The notes under the pieces are model-generated. The model was given only the letters and a program-made list of their open reading frames with translations. It was not told the origin of the DNA and did no database searches. Positions 18,983-28,325 of a stretch of DNA of 64,000 nt are shown piece by piece; the first letter of the stretch is position 1, and each line of letters starts with the position of its first letter. Origin of the DNA: Methylovirgula sp963708155 (GTDB lineage: Bacteria; Pseudomonadota; Alphaproteobacteria; Rhizobiales; Beijerinckiaceae); assembly GCA_963708155.1 (NCBI GenBank), contig OY970183.1:682001-746000 (forward strand), read 5' to 3'. A program made the translations under genes and the position numbers.

Positions 18983-19850
18983 TCAGATCGCGTAGGTCGG
19001 CGGCGGAATGAAAGGAAAACCGCGGAAATTGGCGAGATTGTTGAACTTCGCCTTACAGGTCGCCATGGAATGATCGCAGCCCTGATAGGCCGTGAACGTG
19101 TCGCCAACCGCCGGCGCATTCAACAAGGGATAGGCGAGCGTCAATGCGGTCGGTGACGCGCCCTTTACGTTGGCGGAGATGCCGGCGTTGACGCCCGAGG
19201 TGAAGACAATCGTCCCCTGCGTATAGGCGGCGGAGGCACCGCTCCAGGCTATCGACAGATTGCTTGTGCCGGCACCGACCGTTCCATTCGCGCCATAAAC
19301 ATTCTTGACGAGGCTGCAGCCGGAATCAAAGAGCACATGCACACAGGCCGGCGAATAAAGATTGCGCGGGATTTGAATATCGAGCAGCGCAAGGTCGGAA
19401 TTGACGGTGATCTCCGCCGTGGTACGGCCAAGCGAGTTGATCGTCGCGACGCGGCCCTTGAAAAGCAGGACGCTACCGAGCGGCGGGGCGTTCCAAGCGG
19501 TCAGAAATGCGCGCTCGCGTGTGATCTCGCAGCCATCGAGGACGCCGTTGCGCAGCGCCTGCAGGAACGGCACGCCGCCGATCGTGTCTGACGGGCGGGC
19601 GCTGATCGTGATCTTCTGCTGATCGACATCGAGCCCGACCGCGCATTTGTAATTGAGCCCATCGACGAGAATGGAATTCGCCGCATAGATATAGCCGTTC
19701 AGTGCAATCGGCACGTCGGCATTGGTATAAGTGAGAACGAGGCCCGTTAGCAGGGACAGCGTGAAGCAGTCGGCCATCAGCAGAGGCGCATCCCGCTGCG
19801 CGCGCACCGTCGTTGATATAAGACACGAGAGCCGGCGAGGCGGATTTCAC
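18983..19850 (-). CDS. DUF2163 tail protein (GTA gp13-like), frameshifted
   Basis: This tail-tip structural protein of about 288 residues begins at GTG 19850, which overlaps the upstream stop (GTGA). Its N-terminus reads KSASPALVSYIND and then, after removing one G near 19807, VRAQRDAPLLMADCFTLSL. Family features are Tyr-rich IALNGYIYAANSI, CEITRERAFLTAWN, a CVHVLFDSGCSL pair and CDHSMATCKAKFNNLANFRGF near the C-terminus; paired Cys residues are typical and bind an iron-sulfur cluster in RcGTA gp13. Confidence 0.85.
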
Positions 19851-20458
19851 GGCTTCACGCTCCGAAATTTCAGCGATTGAACCTGCCAAAGACCGCTCAT
19901 AAAATTCTCGAAATCTTCCTGATCGTCGAGGAATCGGCATTCGAAGGCATAAGTGAAATCCGTACTGATCACGGCGCCGCTCGCGGGCGCGGTGGCGAAG
20001 GTCAGCGTGTTCGGCTGGCTCACAGTCCAGCCGGAACCCTGCGCAACACCGTTCAGATAGACATTTGCAACGGCCGAAACCCAGGACACAGGCTCGACAT
20101 AGCCACCCAAAGCACGCAGGAAGGTGAAGCTCGTCGTCGCGCCGTCGCCGGTGCCGATCACCTGCCCCCTCGCGGTGCAATCGCTCGGATCTGTGTAGAG
20201 GAAAGTGCCGTATTGGCCCTCGCATTGCAGATAGAGGCCCATCAGACCTTGCAGGGAATTCGCGCCGAGGCCCGGAAAGGCGGCGTTCGATGCGAGCCCA
20301 TCATAGGTCAGCTCGAATTCATAGAGCGTCGCGGCGAAAAGCGGACTGCGCACTTCGCGGCCCGAGACATGCGAAGCGACACGTGTCGAAAACGTCGGCC
20401 GCTTGTGGACCGACCAGCCCTGCCCCGCCAGCGCGGGGAATGACGGCGGTGCGGTCAT
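19847..20458 (-). CDS. DUF2460 tail protein (GTA gp12-like)
   Basis: This 203-residue intact gene encodes a distal tail protein. It begins MTAPPSFPALAGQGWSVHKRP and contains RVASHVSGREVRS, YEFELTYDGL, GQYGTFLYTDPSD and ECRFLDDQEDFENFM, the DUF2460 pattern. Its ATG overlaps the stop of the preceding TIM-barrel fusion (ATGA) and its stop overlaps the GTG of DUF2163. The C-terminal tail of the preceding protein is a diverged copy of this domain. Confidence 0.88.
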   Translation of the reverse strand: MTAPPSFPALAGQGWSVHKRPTFSTRVASHVSGREVRSPLFAATLYEFELTYDGLASNAAFPGLGANSLQGLMGLYLQCEGQYGTFLYTDPSDCTARGQVIGTGDGATTSFTFLRALGGYVEPVSWVSAVANVYLNGVAQGSGWTVSQPNTLTFATAPASGAVISTDFTYAFECRFLDDQEDFENFMSGLWQVQSLKFRSVKP

Positions 20459-22732
20459 TGCTTCACCGTCTGCAGTTTGAGCGATTGCAACGCGTAGAGC
20501 TGGCGCATGAATTCTTCGAGATCCTGCACATCGTCGCCGAAGCGGCAAGCCAACATGGTGCCGAGGCCGAGCTCTTGCGGCACGGTAAACGCGAACGCGT
20601 CGCTCTGGGCGGCCATCGAGCCGAAAGAATCCCGCGATCATCTGCAGGTCGGCTGCGATATCCGCGCGTAGAAGATCGAAGCTCAGCTCAATCTCCCATT
20701 GTGGCACGGACATTTTCGCGGCGCGGCTTTCGCGTCCCGAGACATGCGCCGCGACATCCGTGGTGAAAGCCGGGCGATAGTGGATCGACCACCCTTGCCC
20801 GCTCAGCGAAGGAAACGTCGCCGAGAGCGATGGAACGGGTGCGGGGTCAGGAATTGGCGGCGCAACAAACGGGCCCTTGCCGTCGAGCCAGAGACCGGAT
20901 GGCCAATTACCCGCATCGCCCCACACGTCCGTTCTCTGCGGATAAGTCGGAAAGGGCCGGGCATCCCAATTCCACGCCGACATAAAGGCGGGCTCAATCA
21001 TCCTGATGCCGCCCGCAGATACCTCGTTATGGCCGTCTGCCACCCAATATTCGTAGATCGCTTGCAGCGCGAGCAATTGAATCTCGTCGTCGCGGCGCGG
21101 CGCAGTATCCGCCCGCAGCGCTCGGATCCCAGATCGACCAATAGGGCGTCGCGCTGGCCGCGGCAGCGGGATTGTAAAAGACATTCGGCTGGTTGGTGCC
21201 GCGATCCGCCGCCGGGCAAGCCATATTCAGCGAAGGTGATCGGATTTCGACTGCGGCACCCATTCCGTGATTGGGCCCGTGCGGCGACCAGCCATTGCCG
21301 TCGCCACATCGTAGATCGCCTGATGCGGATTGTTCCACCACCATCGCACCTGCTTGTTCGCCAGCAATTGCTGCTGCGGATAATAGGGGTTGCGGCTCTG
21401 GGTGAGACGATCGCCCGCGGGCAGAGAGACGCGAAGGTCTGTGCCGTTCGGGTCGAGGCCGCGGCCGGCGTTCGTGCCATCATTATAGAACCAGTTGAAT
21501 TTCTCGCCGCCTTCGATATTCGCCTTGAGATAATCGATGGCTGTAGAGCGTCGGCGAGCCGGAAAGGCCGAGCCGTTCATTTCTGCCGTGCCCGGCGGCC
21601 ACGACGCCGGCGCCGGCGCATCCCAATAAAGCGCATCGAGCCCGCCGCCGCCTGTCGTCCAATCCGAGAGCGGCAGATAATTGTCGAAGGCAGACAAGAT
21701 CGATATTCGTATGCGCATAAAGCTGATCGAGATGCGGCCACTGGCCGTTCTCGCCCGGATGCTGAACGCCCATCCAGTCCGACCAATCGGCTGAATAGGC
21801 AATGAGATTGTGCAGCCCCGCGTCATCTTTGGTGAGGCCGGCCGCATCGAAGATCCCGCGCACGTCGTCGGCCAACTGCATCAGCCCGGCGACGAAGGGA
21901 TAATCCCATGTCGACCTTTCCGTCGCTGCCCGTCGCGCCCGGCCTTCGTCCACGCCGGCCCGCGGACCGTCTCAAGGCCGCGAAATTCCGAGCCGAGCAG
22001 AAAGAGATCGACCCCGCCGGCGACGACGCAAAGATTGGCGTAATGCAGGATCATGCGGCGATAGGTGAAATCCGTCGTGGCGCCGGAATAGCCGACCGTC
22101 AGATCGGTCGCATCGCGCGAAAACTGCGCCGCCGTCGCCGTTCCGAGAAAGGCGTCGACCGCCGCCGTCGCTGCGCTCGAAATATCGCTACCTCGATAAG
22201 TGATCTCGCCGCGCCAGGATTGGTCCGCATCCGTCATCAGCACGAAGGGATAGAAGACGGTGCGCAGGCCGCGCGCCTTCAGGTCCGCGATGCAGCGGAC
22301 GATAGACTGGTCGGACGGCGTGCCGCCATAGATGAAGCTGCCACCTACCTGCGGAATGGCGATGAGCGCGGAGGACGATTGCGTCAGACTTGAGCAACGC
22401 CAATGATCGGCGCTGCCGCCAGCCCGTTCAAACGTGCCGTTGATGTAAGTCGTCGAGGGATAGATCTTGCAAGCGGTCACATCGGTCGAAGAACCGAACC
22501 AGGCGACGACGACGGCGACCGTCGTGCAACCCGGCGCTTCCGCCTGTAGATTATCGATCGCGATCGAATAATCTGTCTTGCTACCCATGCCCGCCAGCGG
22601 GCCGCCATTGGCATAGCGATTGATCGAGACAAGCGAAGTCTCCGCCGCGCGCTGGCCGAGATAGGCGATCGTGTCATAGGTGAACTCGCCGGTCGACGGC
22701 AGGAGGTTCACGCCACAGATATAGCCTGTCAT
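20455..22732 (-). CDS. GTA TIM-barrel tail protein fused to a DUF2460-like tail, frameshifted
   Basis: The N-terminal part is the glycoside-hydrolase-like TIM barrel of GTA gp15 (MTGYICGVNLLPSTGEFTYD, FLLGSEFRGLETVRG, HPGENGQWPHLDQLYAHTN, WWWNNPHQAIYD, DRGTNQPNVFYNP, AFMSAWNWDARPFPTYP). It may bind or cleave surface glycan. After a Pro-rich linker the frame enters a DUF2460-like domain (FPSLSGQGWSIHYRPAFTTD, ending SLKLQTVKQ). At least six single-base shifts break the gene, including extra bases near 21937, 21911 and 20628. Restored length is about 755 residues. Confidence 0.75.
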
Positions 22733-23981
22733 ACAGGATTGCGCAGCTTGTCGAGCCCGAGATGGGAGCCGTTGCGCACGGCCTCATTGATGGTGCGCAG
22801 CATGAGCTTGCTGTTGTTCTTGAACCAGCGCTTCACATCCTGCGAATTGAGCGCGCTGACGTTGAAATGCGTTGCGTGATTGACCGTGACACCACCCGCG
22901 CCCCCATTGACTGCGTTTGCCAGCACGCCCTGTGCCCAGGGCGTCGCGCCGGCCGGCACGATCATCTCGCCGCGATGGACATTCGCGAGCATATCCGATG
23001 GCAGCTCCCACGAGCCGACGGCGAAGCTCGCGGCCGCCGCCACCGCGCCTTCCGCCGCTGCCGCAGGCCCGGCTGCCGCGGGGCCCAAGACTGGCGCGAG
23101 AAACCCAAAGACCCCCGCGAATGTCTCGCGGGCCGAGGCCAATATCTGCTGGATCATCGAGGCGGCATTGGCGGCAAGCCCTGCGGAGGCGCCCGCCTGC
23201 TCCGTCGATGTGCGTGCCGCAACGCCCGAGGTCACCGCCGCCGTCTGCGCGGCTTGGCCAACTTGCATCGCCGTCGTCTCGGTGGCGACGCCCGCGAGCC
23301 AATCGGCCACCGTGCGAATGCGCGCCTGAATGAAATCCTGGACGATCGCCAGCAACACTTTCTGCGCCGCCTGCCGCAAGGTTTCGTGCCCTTCGATCAT
23401 GCCCATAATCGAAGCGGAGACGCTGGAGCCGATCTGATCGAAGGTGCGCCGGTAGTCGGCATAGATCTCGCGATTATAATTCAGTTCGATCTGCTCGCGG
23501 CGCAAGGCGCCATCGCTCTCGACTTCCTCAAGCCGCTGCTGCAAGCTGCAGATAGGCATCCGAATCCTGCGCATAGGTCGCCTGCACCGCCTGCAAATGT
23601 TGGCGCTCGATGGCCTCGCGCTGAACTTCAAGGGCGAGCAGGCTCAGCAATTGCTGCTGGTCGCTGATTTGCGAGGTCTGCGTCTGCTCTTTGACGAGCG
23701 CTTCCTGCATTTTGACGCCGTCGAGAGCGAGGCGATATTGCGCGTTCGCCTGCTCTCGCGCGATAGCGAAGCTGTGTCTCGCTCGCGTCGCGGCTCGTCT
23801 GCGACGCCTGCGCGGTGCTCTGCGCATAGGCTTGCGATAGCGACGAAAACGTGCCGCCAAGTTGCGAGGCACCGCTGCGCAAAGCGCTTGTCGTAGCGTC
23901 GATCGCCGCCGAGGCCTGCTGCATCCCGCGTCGCAGGTCCGAGATGTCGGCGCTGAATGTGATCGTGACGTTGTCGCTCAT
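22729..23981 (-). CDS. Tape-measure / tail length protein, frameshifted
   Basis: From ATG 23981 (MSDNVTITFSADISDLRRGM) the protein runs through a long helical region with YALQ-rich segments (ANAQYRLALDGVKMQEALVK, DQQQLLSLLALEVQREAIER) into an Ala-rich hydrophobic section (FGFLAPVLGPAAAGPAAAAE) and a C-terminus ending LDKLRNPV. Frame breaks lie near 23750 and 23545. Restored length is about 416 residues, short for a tape measure and so implying a short tail tube, as in GTA-like particles. The stop overlaps the next start (ATGA). Confidence 0.75.
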
Positions 23982-24205
23982 GTCTGCTTCACTTGCCCAT
24001 CAGGAAAACGCGCGATCAGCGCGCCGATGCCGCTCGGATCATCCGCCGTGTTCGGCTCAGCCATCGGCTTCGGCGCGATACGGTAGACGCATTTGAGGAT
24101 TTCATGCGCGGGCGGACGTCTCACACCAATAAGCGAAGAGATTGCGATCACATCGAAGAGGGTCATCTCGTCGATCTCGGCCGGCGTATAGCCGCAGGCT
24201 GTCAT
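23978..24205 (-). CDS. Tail assembly chaperone-like small protein
   Basis: This 75-residue protein (MTACGYTPAEIDEMTLFDVI, later RRPPAHEILKCVYRI) lies between the gp10-like gene and the tape measure, the usual place of tail assembly chaperones. Its ATG overlaps the preceding stop (TGATG) and its own stop overlaps the tape-measure ATG, so expression is coupled. Family match is by position and length. Confidence 0.65.
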   Translation of the reverse strand: MTACGYTPAEIDEMTLFDVIAISSLIGVRRPPAHEILKCVYRIAPKPMAEPNTADDPSGIGALIARFPDGQVKQT

Positions 24206-24557
24206 CAGGCGGGCGTAAGATCAGGCCGAAATCGAGTCCGCGCCCGCCTGCCCTTCCCCCGATGCTGCCTCGACCATTCTTCGCTCGTGATGAAGCCTGC
24301 GAGGCGCAGTACGGCGCGCATGGCGGCGGCGATCTCCGTCGCGGTCGCTTCCATCTCGCCGAGTGTCGCCGCCGCCTGGGGATGATCGCGCTCCAGGGAG
24401 ATTGCGACAATCTCGCCTCGCGACCGCTATGCTTGCGCCGGGACGCTGCGCCTGCGTCGCGAGCAGCGGCTCGATGCGCTGCACCTGTGCCAAAGTTAGC
24501 GGCCGCACGTGAAAGTCATGACCGCCGAGATGAAGCACGATCGGCTGCAGGCCGCAT
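24205..24557 (-). CDS. GTA gp10-like tail assembly protein, frameshifted
   Basis: Restored, the protein reads HLGGHDFHVRPLTLAQVQRI, then IVAISLERDHPQAAATLGEM, and ends FRPDLTPA. One extra base near 24418 breaks it. A probable second extra C near 24539 hides the real start: ATG 24557, which overlaps the tail tube stop as TGATG, would then read MRPAADVLHLGG. Without that correction translation would begin at GTG 24538. It is about 116 residues. Confidence 0.6.
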
Positions 24558-25294
24558 CACGAGGCCTCCGCGAAGGACCATGTCATCACATTGCCGCCCG
24601 CATCGGCGAAGCAGGAAAAGTCGAATTCCGGGATGACGAAATCCTCCAGCTTGGTGCCGAAGCTCAATTTGCTCGAGGTGCAATTGTTGAACTGCAGGGT
24701 CACCGCTTGCCCCTGAAAGGTCGTGTAGAACAGGGCCTGGAAGGTTGGCGTCGTGCCGACGAGTTGATTGGTGACGGTGAATTTTTGACCCGCATCAGCA
24801 ATTGCATAAGTGTAAGTGGCAAGCACCGCCTTGCCTTCGTCGGCGGCGTTGAACGTGTAGACGCCGGAGGCGACGCTATACTGGCCGGCGCTCGGGCTGG
24901 ACGCGACCTTGGTCAGCGGCAGGCCGCTTGCCGCATAGAGCACGCCGGCATCGGCGACGAAATTCGCCGCGTTGGCGACGCTCACAGTATAGGGCGTTGC
25001 GGCCGGCACTGCGGCGGCCTCGGCGAACGAGGTCGCGACCTGGCCCGCCACCGGCGTCAGGCCATAATAGAGATGGGCGAAGGCAAGGCCCGAGATGCGC
25101 GCGACCTTCGCCTTGCCCGTCGTCTTGATCGTGCCGCGGGCGATGGCGATCGGGCGCTGATATTGGCCGTAAAGCTCCTTCACGCCCGCCGATTTGTCGA
25201 TCGTGACTTCCTGCACGAGGCCGAAGTTGAGCGGCGTCGCATTGGCAATATCGCTGCGCGTGCCGATGAGCACGCCCGAGCCGAAACTATACAT
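24557..25294 (-). CDS. Major tail tube protein
   Basis: The 245-residue intact protein begins at ATG 25294 with AAGGA 6 bases upstream. It starts MYSFGSGVLIGTRSDIANAT and has the alternating beta pattern of a tail tube subunit (FGLVQEVTIDKSAGVKELYG, IKTTGKAKVARISGLAFAHL, VTNQLVGTTPTFQALFYTT), ending VMTWSFAEAS. It follows DUF3168, the tail terminator, as in HK97-type gene order. Confidence 0.8.
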   Translation of the reverse strand: MYSFGSGVLIGTRSDIANATPLNFGLVQEVTIDKSAGVKELYGQYQRPIAIARGTIKTTGKAKVARISGLAFAHLYYGLTPVAGQVATSFAEAAAVPAATPYTVSVANAANFVADAGVLYAASGLPLTKVASSPSAGQYSVASGVYTFNAADEGKAVLATYTYAIADAGQKFTVTNQLVGTTPTFQALFYTTFQGQAVTLQFNNCTSSKLSFGTKLEDFVIPEFDFSCFADAGGNVMTWSFAEAS

Positions 25295-25349
25295 GGGTGG
25301 TCCTTTCAGATTCGAAAATTTGGTGGTGATCCGCAGCCAGAGTGAAGGC

Positions 25350-25380
25350 GTCATGGCCGGGCTTCGACCCGGCCATCCAC
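25350..25380. repeat. Dispersed palindromic repeat, copy 1
   Basis: GTCATGGCCGGGCTTCGACC with its continuation forms a near-perfect hairpin (TGGCCGGG and CCCGGCCA arms). Similar copies occur at 31071-31100 and 40317-40349. Repeats of this kind are common between genes in Bradyrhizobium-like genomes. Confidence 0.7.
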
Positions 25381-25414
25381 GAAGCGTCTCGGCAAGAGGC
25401 CGACCCGAGGTGCG

Positions 25415-25858
25415 CTAGGGCAGCACAATCCTCACCCGCACGACGAGCAGAGCATCGCCGTCGAGGTCGCCGGGGTCTTTCAGCACCTTGCCGTCGATGC
25501 GGCAGCTATAGGCCGTGCCGCCGAGCGTGTTGCGACCGAGGCCAAGATCGGCGTCGGAGAGCGCAAAAGCCTGATCGAGTGCGTCCATCACGCCATTGAG
25601 CAAAGAGGCGCCGACGCTATCGCCTTTGGCGCTGAGATAGACGAAGAGTTTTGGCTTCGATGAGCCGCTTCGGGGACCGCGCCCTCGCTCCAGGCGTAGG
25701 ATTTCGAGCCCGCCCTCGAAGACGAAACAGGCCGGCCGCGCCGCCGGCGGCACATCGCTCCAGAGTTTGAGCTTGCGCGCCGGACCACTCTTCCATGTGT
25801 AGGCGGACGCGATGAGGCGCACGAGCGCCGCGATCGCGGAGTCGCGAGATGTGGTCAT
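25415..25858 (-). CDS. DUF3168 tail terminator-like protein
   Basis: This 147-residue protein (MTTSRDSAIAALVRLIASAY, later KPKLFVYLSAKGDSVGASLL and DALLVVRVRIVLP) fits the DUF3168/tail completion family that caps the tail tube. It precedes the tail tube gene in the direction of transcription, as expected. In most relatives it directly follows the HK97 gp10 gene; here a two-gene cassette separates them. Confidence 0.78.
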   Translation of the reverse strand: MTTSRDSAIAALVRLIASAYTWKSGPARKLKLWSDVPPAARPACFVFEGGLEILRLERGRGPRSGSSKPKLFVYLSAKGDSVGASLLNGVMDALDQAFALSDADLGLGRNTLGGTAYSCRIDGKVLKDPGDLDGDALLVVRVRIVLP

Positions 25859-25893
25859 GGGATTCCAATCGCGAAGGAAAAGCTAAGCCGAAT

Positions 25894-26103
25894 TTATTCG
25901 TCGACTTTCAGCTCTGGATGCTGAGAATACAGATAAGGCAATATCTCGTAATCAATTTTGGCGGCGATTTCGCTGGCGAGCGCACCGATCAGCCGTCGAA
26001 GCTTGATATCAGCAATATTGGCAGCCAAATGCGTAGGTACGTTAACGCTATGCACAACCGCTTCCAAGGCTATCTTGAGGGCCATCGCCTCTTTGACGTC
26101 CAT
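25894..26103 (-). CDS. Small helical protein, possible partner or immunity gene of the cargo
   Basis: From ATG 26103 the product has 69 residues (MDVKEAMALKIALEAVVHSV to YSQHPELKVDE) and is predicted mostly helical. An in-frame start at 26223 would give 109 residues but overlaps the upstream gene by 100 bases. The base composition is more AT-rich than the tail genes. Its position directly after the cargo protein suggests a partner role; there is no recognised family. Confidence 0.45.
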   Translation of the reverse strand: MDVKEAMALKIALEAVVHSVNVPTHLAANIADIKLRRLIGALASEIAAKIDYEILPYLYSQHPELKVDE

Positions 26104-26123
26104 GTGTTCAACCCTTTTAGCGG

Positions 26124-26696
26124 CTAGAACTCGTGACAGCCGTTGCGATTTATGCAGGCGCGCAAACACTTTCTCATATCGAAGAAATTTCGTACAGTTC
26201 CTTCCACATAAGCATCTGTGCATTCAACACGGCAAGCGGCCAAGACTTGGGTACAATCGGTATCCAATACTTCGGTGGTGCGCGCGTTACCACTTGCGTT
26301 ATTCGCGTCGTGTCCGTCGGTTTTCCATCTGCCATTTTCGTCACGCGGTTCGGACGGATCGAAGTTCGCCTTCAAGTAGGATGGCGCTGCCCGAAGCCTG
26401 CTGACGATATCGTCGGATAAATGGCTTGGCAGCCGCAAATACGCAAAAAGCATCGCGGCCTTGCTAAAATGATTCTCACTTAGCGCATTCGCAAGCACTT
26501 CTAGAATTCTATACCGTTCGGCAACGTTTGTAATCGCTTGCCCTGCTATGCCGAAGATTTCCAATACCTCTTTCAAAGGCCGCGGTTTAACGCCAAACAA
26601 AGTTCGCCTCAGGAGCGGAATTGGCCCAATCATCACGTTAGTCTTCGTTAGACAAATCGTGCGCCGACCTAGAACTTTATCTTCATAAGCGAGCAT
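26124..26696 (-). CDS. Phage-borne cargo protein with EPRD-GRW linker and Cys-rich C-terminus
   Basis: The 190-residue protein has a helical N-terminal half (LEIFGIAGQAITNVAERYRI, FSKAAMLFAYLRLPSHL) and then the linker NFDPSEPRDENGRWKTDG at about residues 111-128. That linker type recurs in phage and plasmid proteins of Hyphomicrobiales in front of variable domains. The C-terminus is short and Cys-rich (DCTQVLAACRVECTDAY, MRKCLRACINRNGC), like a small disulfide or metal-bound knuckle. It overlaps the end of the gp10 gene by 14 bases. Toxin or effector function is inferred from architecture and from the interrupted gene order, not shown. Confidence 0.5.
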   Translation of the reverse strand: MLAYEDKVLGRRTICLTKTNVMIGPIPLLRRTLFGVKPRPLKEVLEIFGIAGQAITNVAERYRILEVLANALSENHFSKAAMLFAYLRLPSHLSDDIVSRLRAAPSYLKANFDPSEPRDENGRWKTDGHDANNASGNARTTEVLDTDCTQVLAACRVECTDAYVEGTVRNFFDMRKCLRACINRNGCHEF

Positions 26697-27189
26697 GATC
26701 GGATATCTCTTTTATGCTTTTGATTTTGCATGGTGGGTGCTTTACCCGAGCCCCCAACGCCTCAAGCACCGCATCCTTCAACCCGTCCTCGATCTCGTCC
26801 TGCAGGTCGTCGAGCGCGGAGCCCATATAGGCGAAGGCGCGGATCGTCGAACCAGGATGATGCACGATTTTCGCGAAGCGCCGCGCTCCGCCCACGACGA
26901 AAGCGAGCGCCTTGGCCTTGCTCGGTACGATGTCATGCGCGGCGGTCTTGCCGCCATATTCGAGAATGCCGGCATAAGGCACGTCAGTGCTGGTGACTGT
27001 CGCCGTGGCGCCCGACCCGTCATCCTCAATGTCTGAGCTGATCGAGTTGAGCAGCGCGCCGGAGCGCGATTTCAGGATCGCGCCGGAGAGATTGGCCCTG
27101 ACCTTTGCCTCAAGCTCCTGGCGCAGCGCATCGGCCTTGTCGGCCAGCGCCGCGGCGAGCGCATCGGCATCGAAATCGATTTCGATCAT
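26683..27189 (-). CDS. HK97 gp10-like head-tail / tail completion protein
   Basis: From ATG 27189 the protein is 168 residues: MIEIDFDADALAAALADKAD, then YAGILEYGGKTAAHDIVPSK, VGGARRFAKIVHHPGSTIRA and FAYMGSALDDLQDEIEDGLK. This is the HK97 gp10 pattern. The last 20 or so residues (KHPPCKIKSIKEISDHARL) differ in composition and run into the inserted cargo gene, so the original C-terminus may have been replaced when the cassette inserted. Confidence 0.82.
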   Translation of the reverse strand: MIEIDFDADALAAALADKADALRQELEAKVRANLSGAILKSRSGALLNSISSDIEDDGSGATATVTSTDVPYAGILEYGGKTAAHDIVPSKAKALAFVVGGARRFAKIVHHPGSTIRAFAYMGSALDDLQDEIEDGLKDAVLEALGARVKHPPCKIKSIKEISDHARL

Positions 27190-28325
27190 GGCAGCAATCA
27201 CCCGGCGATAGGGCTGCAAGGCCGATGGCGACGAAATCCGGCACGTTCTTGACGATGAAGGACGTCGTCTCCTGGCCGCCAAGCGACTTCGACTGCTGAC
27301 CGATACGGGTGCGATAATTATAAAGCTCGGCAATCCAGTCCATCGCGGCGAAGCAGAGATCGGCCGGCACATAGCCGTAAGTGAGCAGCACTTCCGCGCC
27401 GGCATCCGCCGCCGAGAATGTGTAGACGCCGTCCGCGATTGCATATTCCCCCGCACCGGGTGCCGATGCGACAGCGACCAAGGGCGTGCCGTTCGGCATA
27501 GACAACGCCGCAGTCGCCTGCCCAATCGCCGTAAGGCTCCTGCGCCAGCACTTCATAAGGCGCGGTCGCGGGCACGACAGCGGGCTCGGCCGAAACCTGA
27601 TAGCCAGCCGTATAGGCCACACAAATGTTCTGCACGCCGGCGGTGAAGAGCCTGCCGCGCAGGGCAAGCCGCTGCATGTGGCCTGGCGGTGCCCTCTCCG
27701 CCGCCTCGAGCAGATAGCCGCTGCGATGCGGGCTGCCCGCGACGAGCGGCGGCGCGGGCGCGATCGCCGCGCCGTCGATGCTGAGCGCGGCGATCGACGT
27801 CGCCGGCCATTGCCGCAGGACGATCTCGGTGTCGTTGCGCCCATCCCGCGTTTCGACGACGCGCGCCGGCAGAATGTTGCCGCGATCGAGAAAGGCGAGC
27901 GTCGCGCGGCTCACTTGCGTGATGAGCCGCCCGAGCAGCGCATCGTCATCGGTGCTCGCGAGATCAAGCCAAGTCTTGAGATCGGCCAGACTGACGAGAT
28001 CAAAGGGCGAAGACGATCTTTCAATCCCCCGCAAGAGCGCGCGCCGCGCGGCCTCGCGCAGCGCGTCGTTGGTGATCGGCAGGCGGACGCGCACGCCTTT
28101 CTCGCGTAACAGCGCGAAAAGTGCCTTCCGGTTTAGAGCGTCGATGTCCGGAACCTCTCCGCCAACCAACGGAGAAGGCGCCGGCACGGCCTCACGCACA
28201 AAGCCATGCGCGAGGAAAAAGGGCGCGAGATGGTCCTCCACCTCGATGCGCCCATCGGCGCCAACAAGATAATCGCGTCCTTCATGCGAAAGCCCGGTGC
28301 AATGCGCCGGTGCGCGCAGCAGCAT
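27190..28325 (-). CDS. Head-tail connector (gp6-like) with N-terminal extension, frameshifted
   Basis: Its ATG overlaps the capsid stop (TGATG). The first 100 residues (MLLRAPAHCTGLSHEGRDYL and onward) are not a recognised domain and could be a separate protein. The rest is a gp6-type connector (DLVSLADLKTWLDLASTDDD, AFLDRGNILPARVVETRDGR, AYTAGYQVSAEP). Extra bases near 27495 and 27220 break the frame. After restoring these, no stop occurs before the gp10 ATG, so a further error or a fusion is likely and the end given is approximate. Confidence 0.65.
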
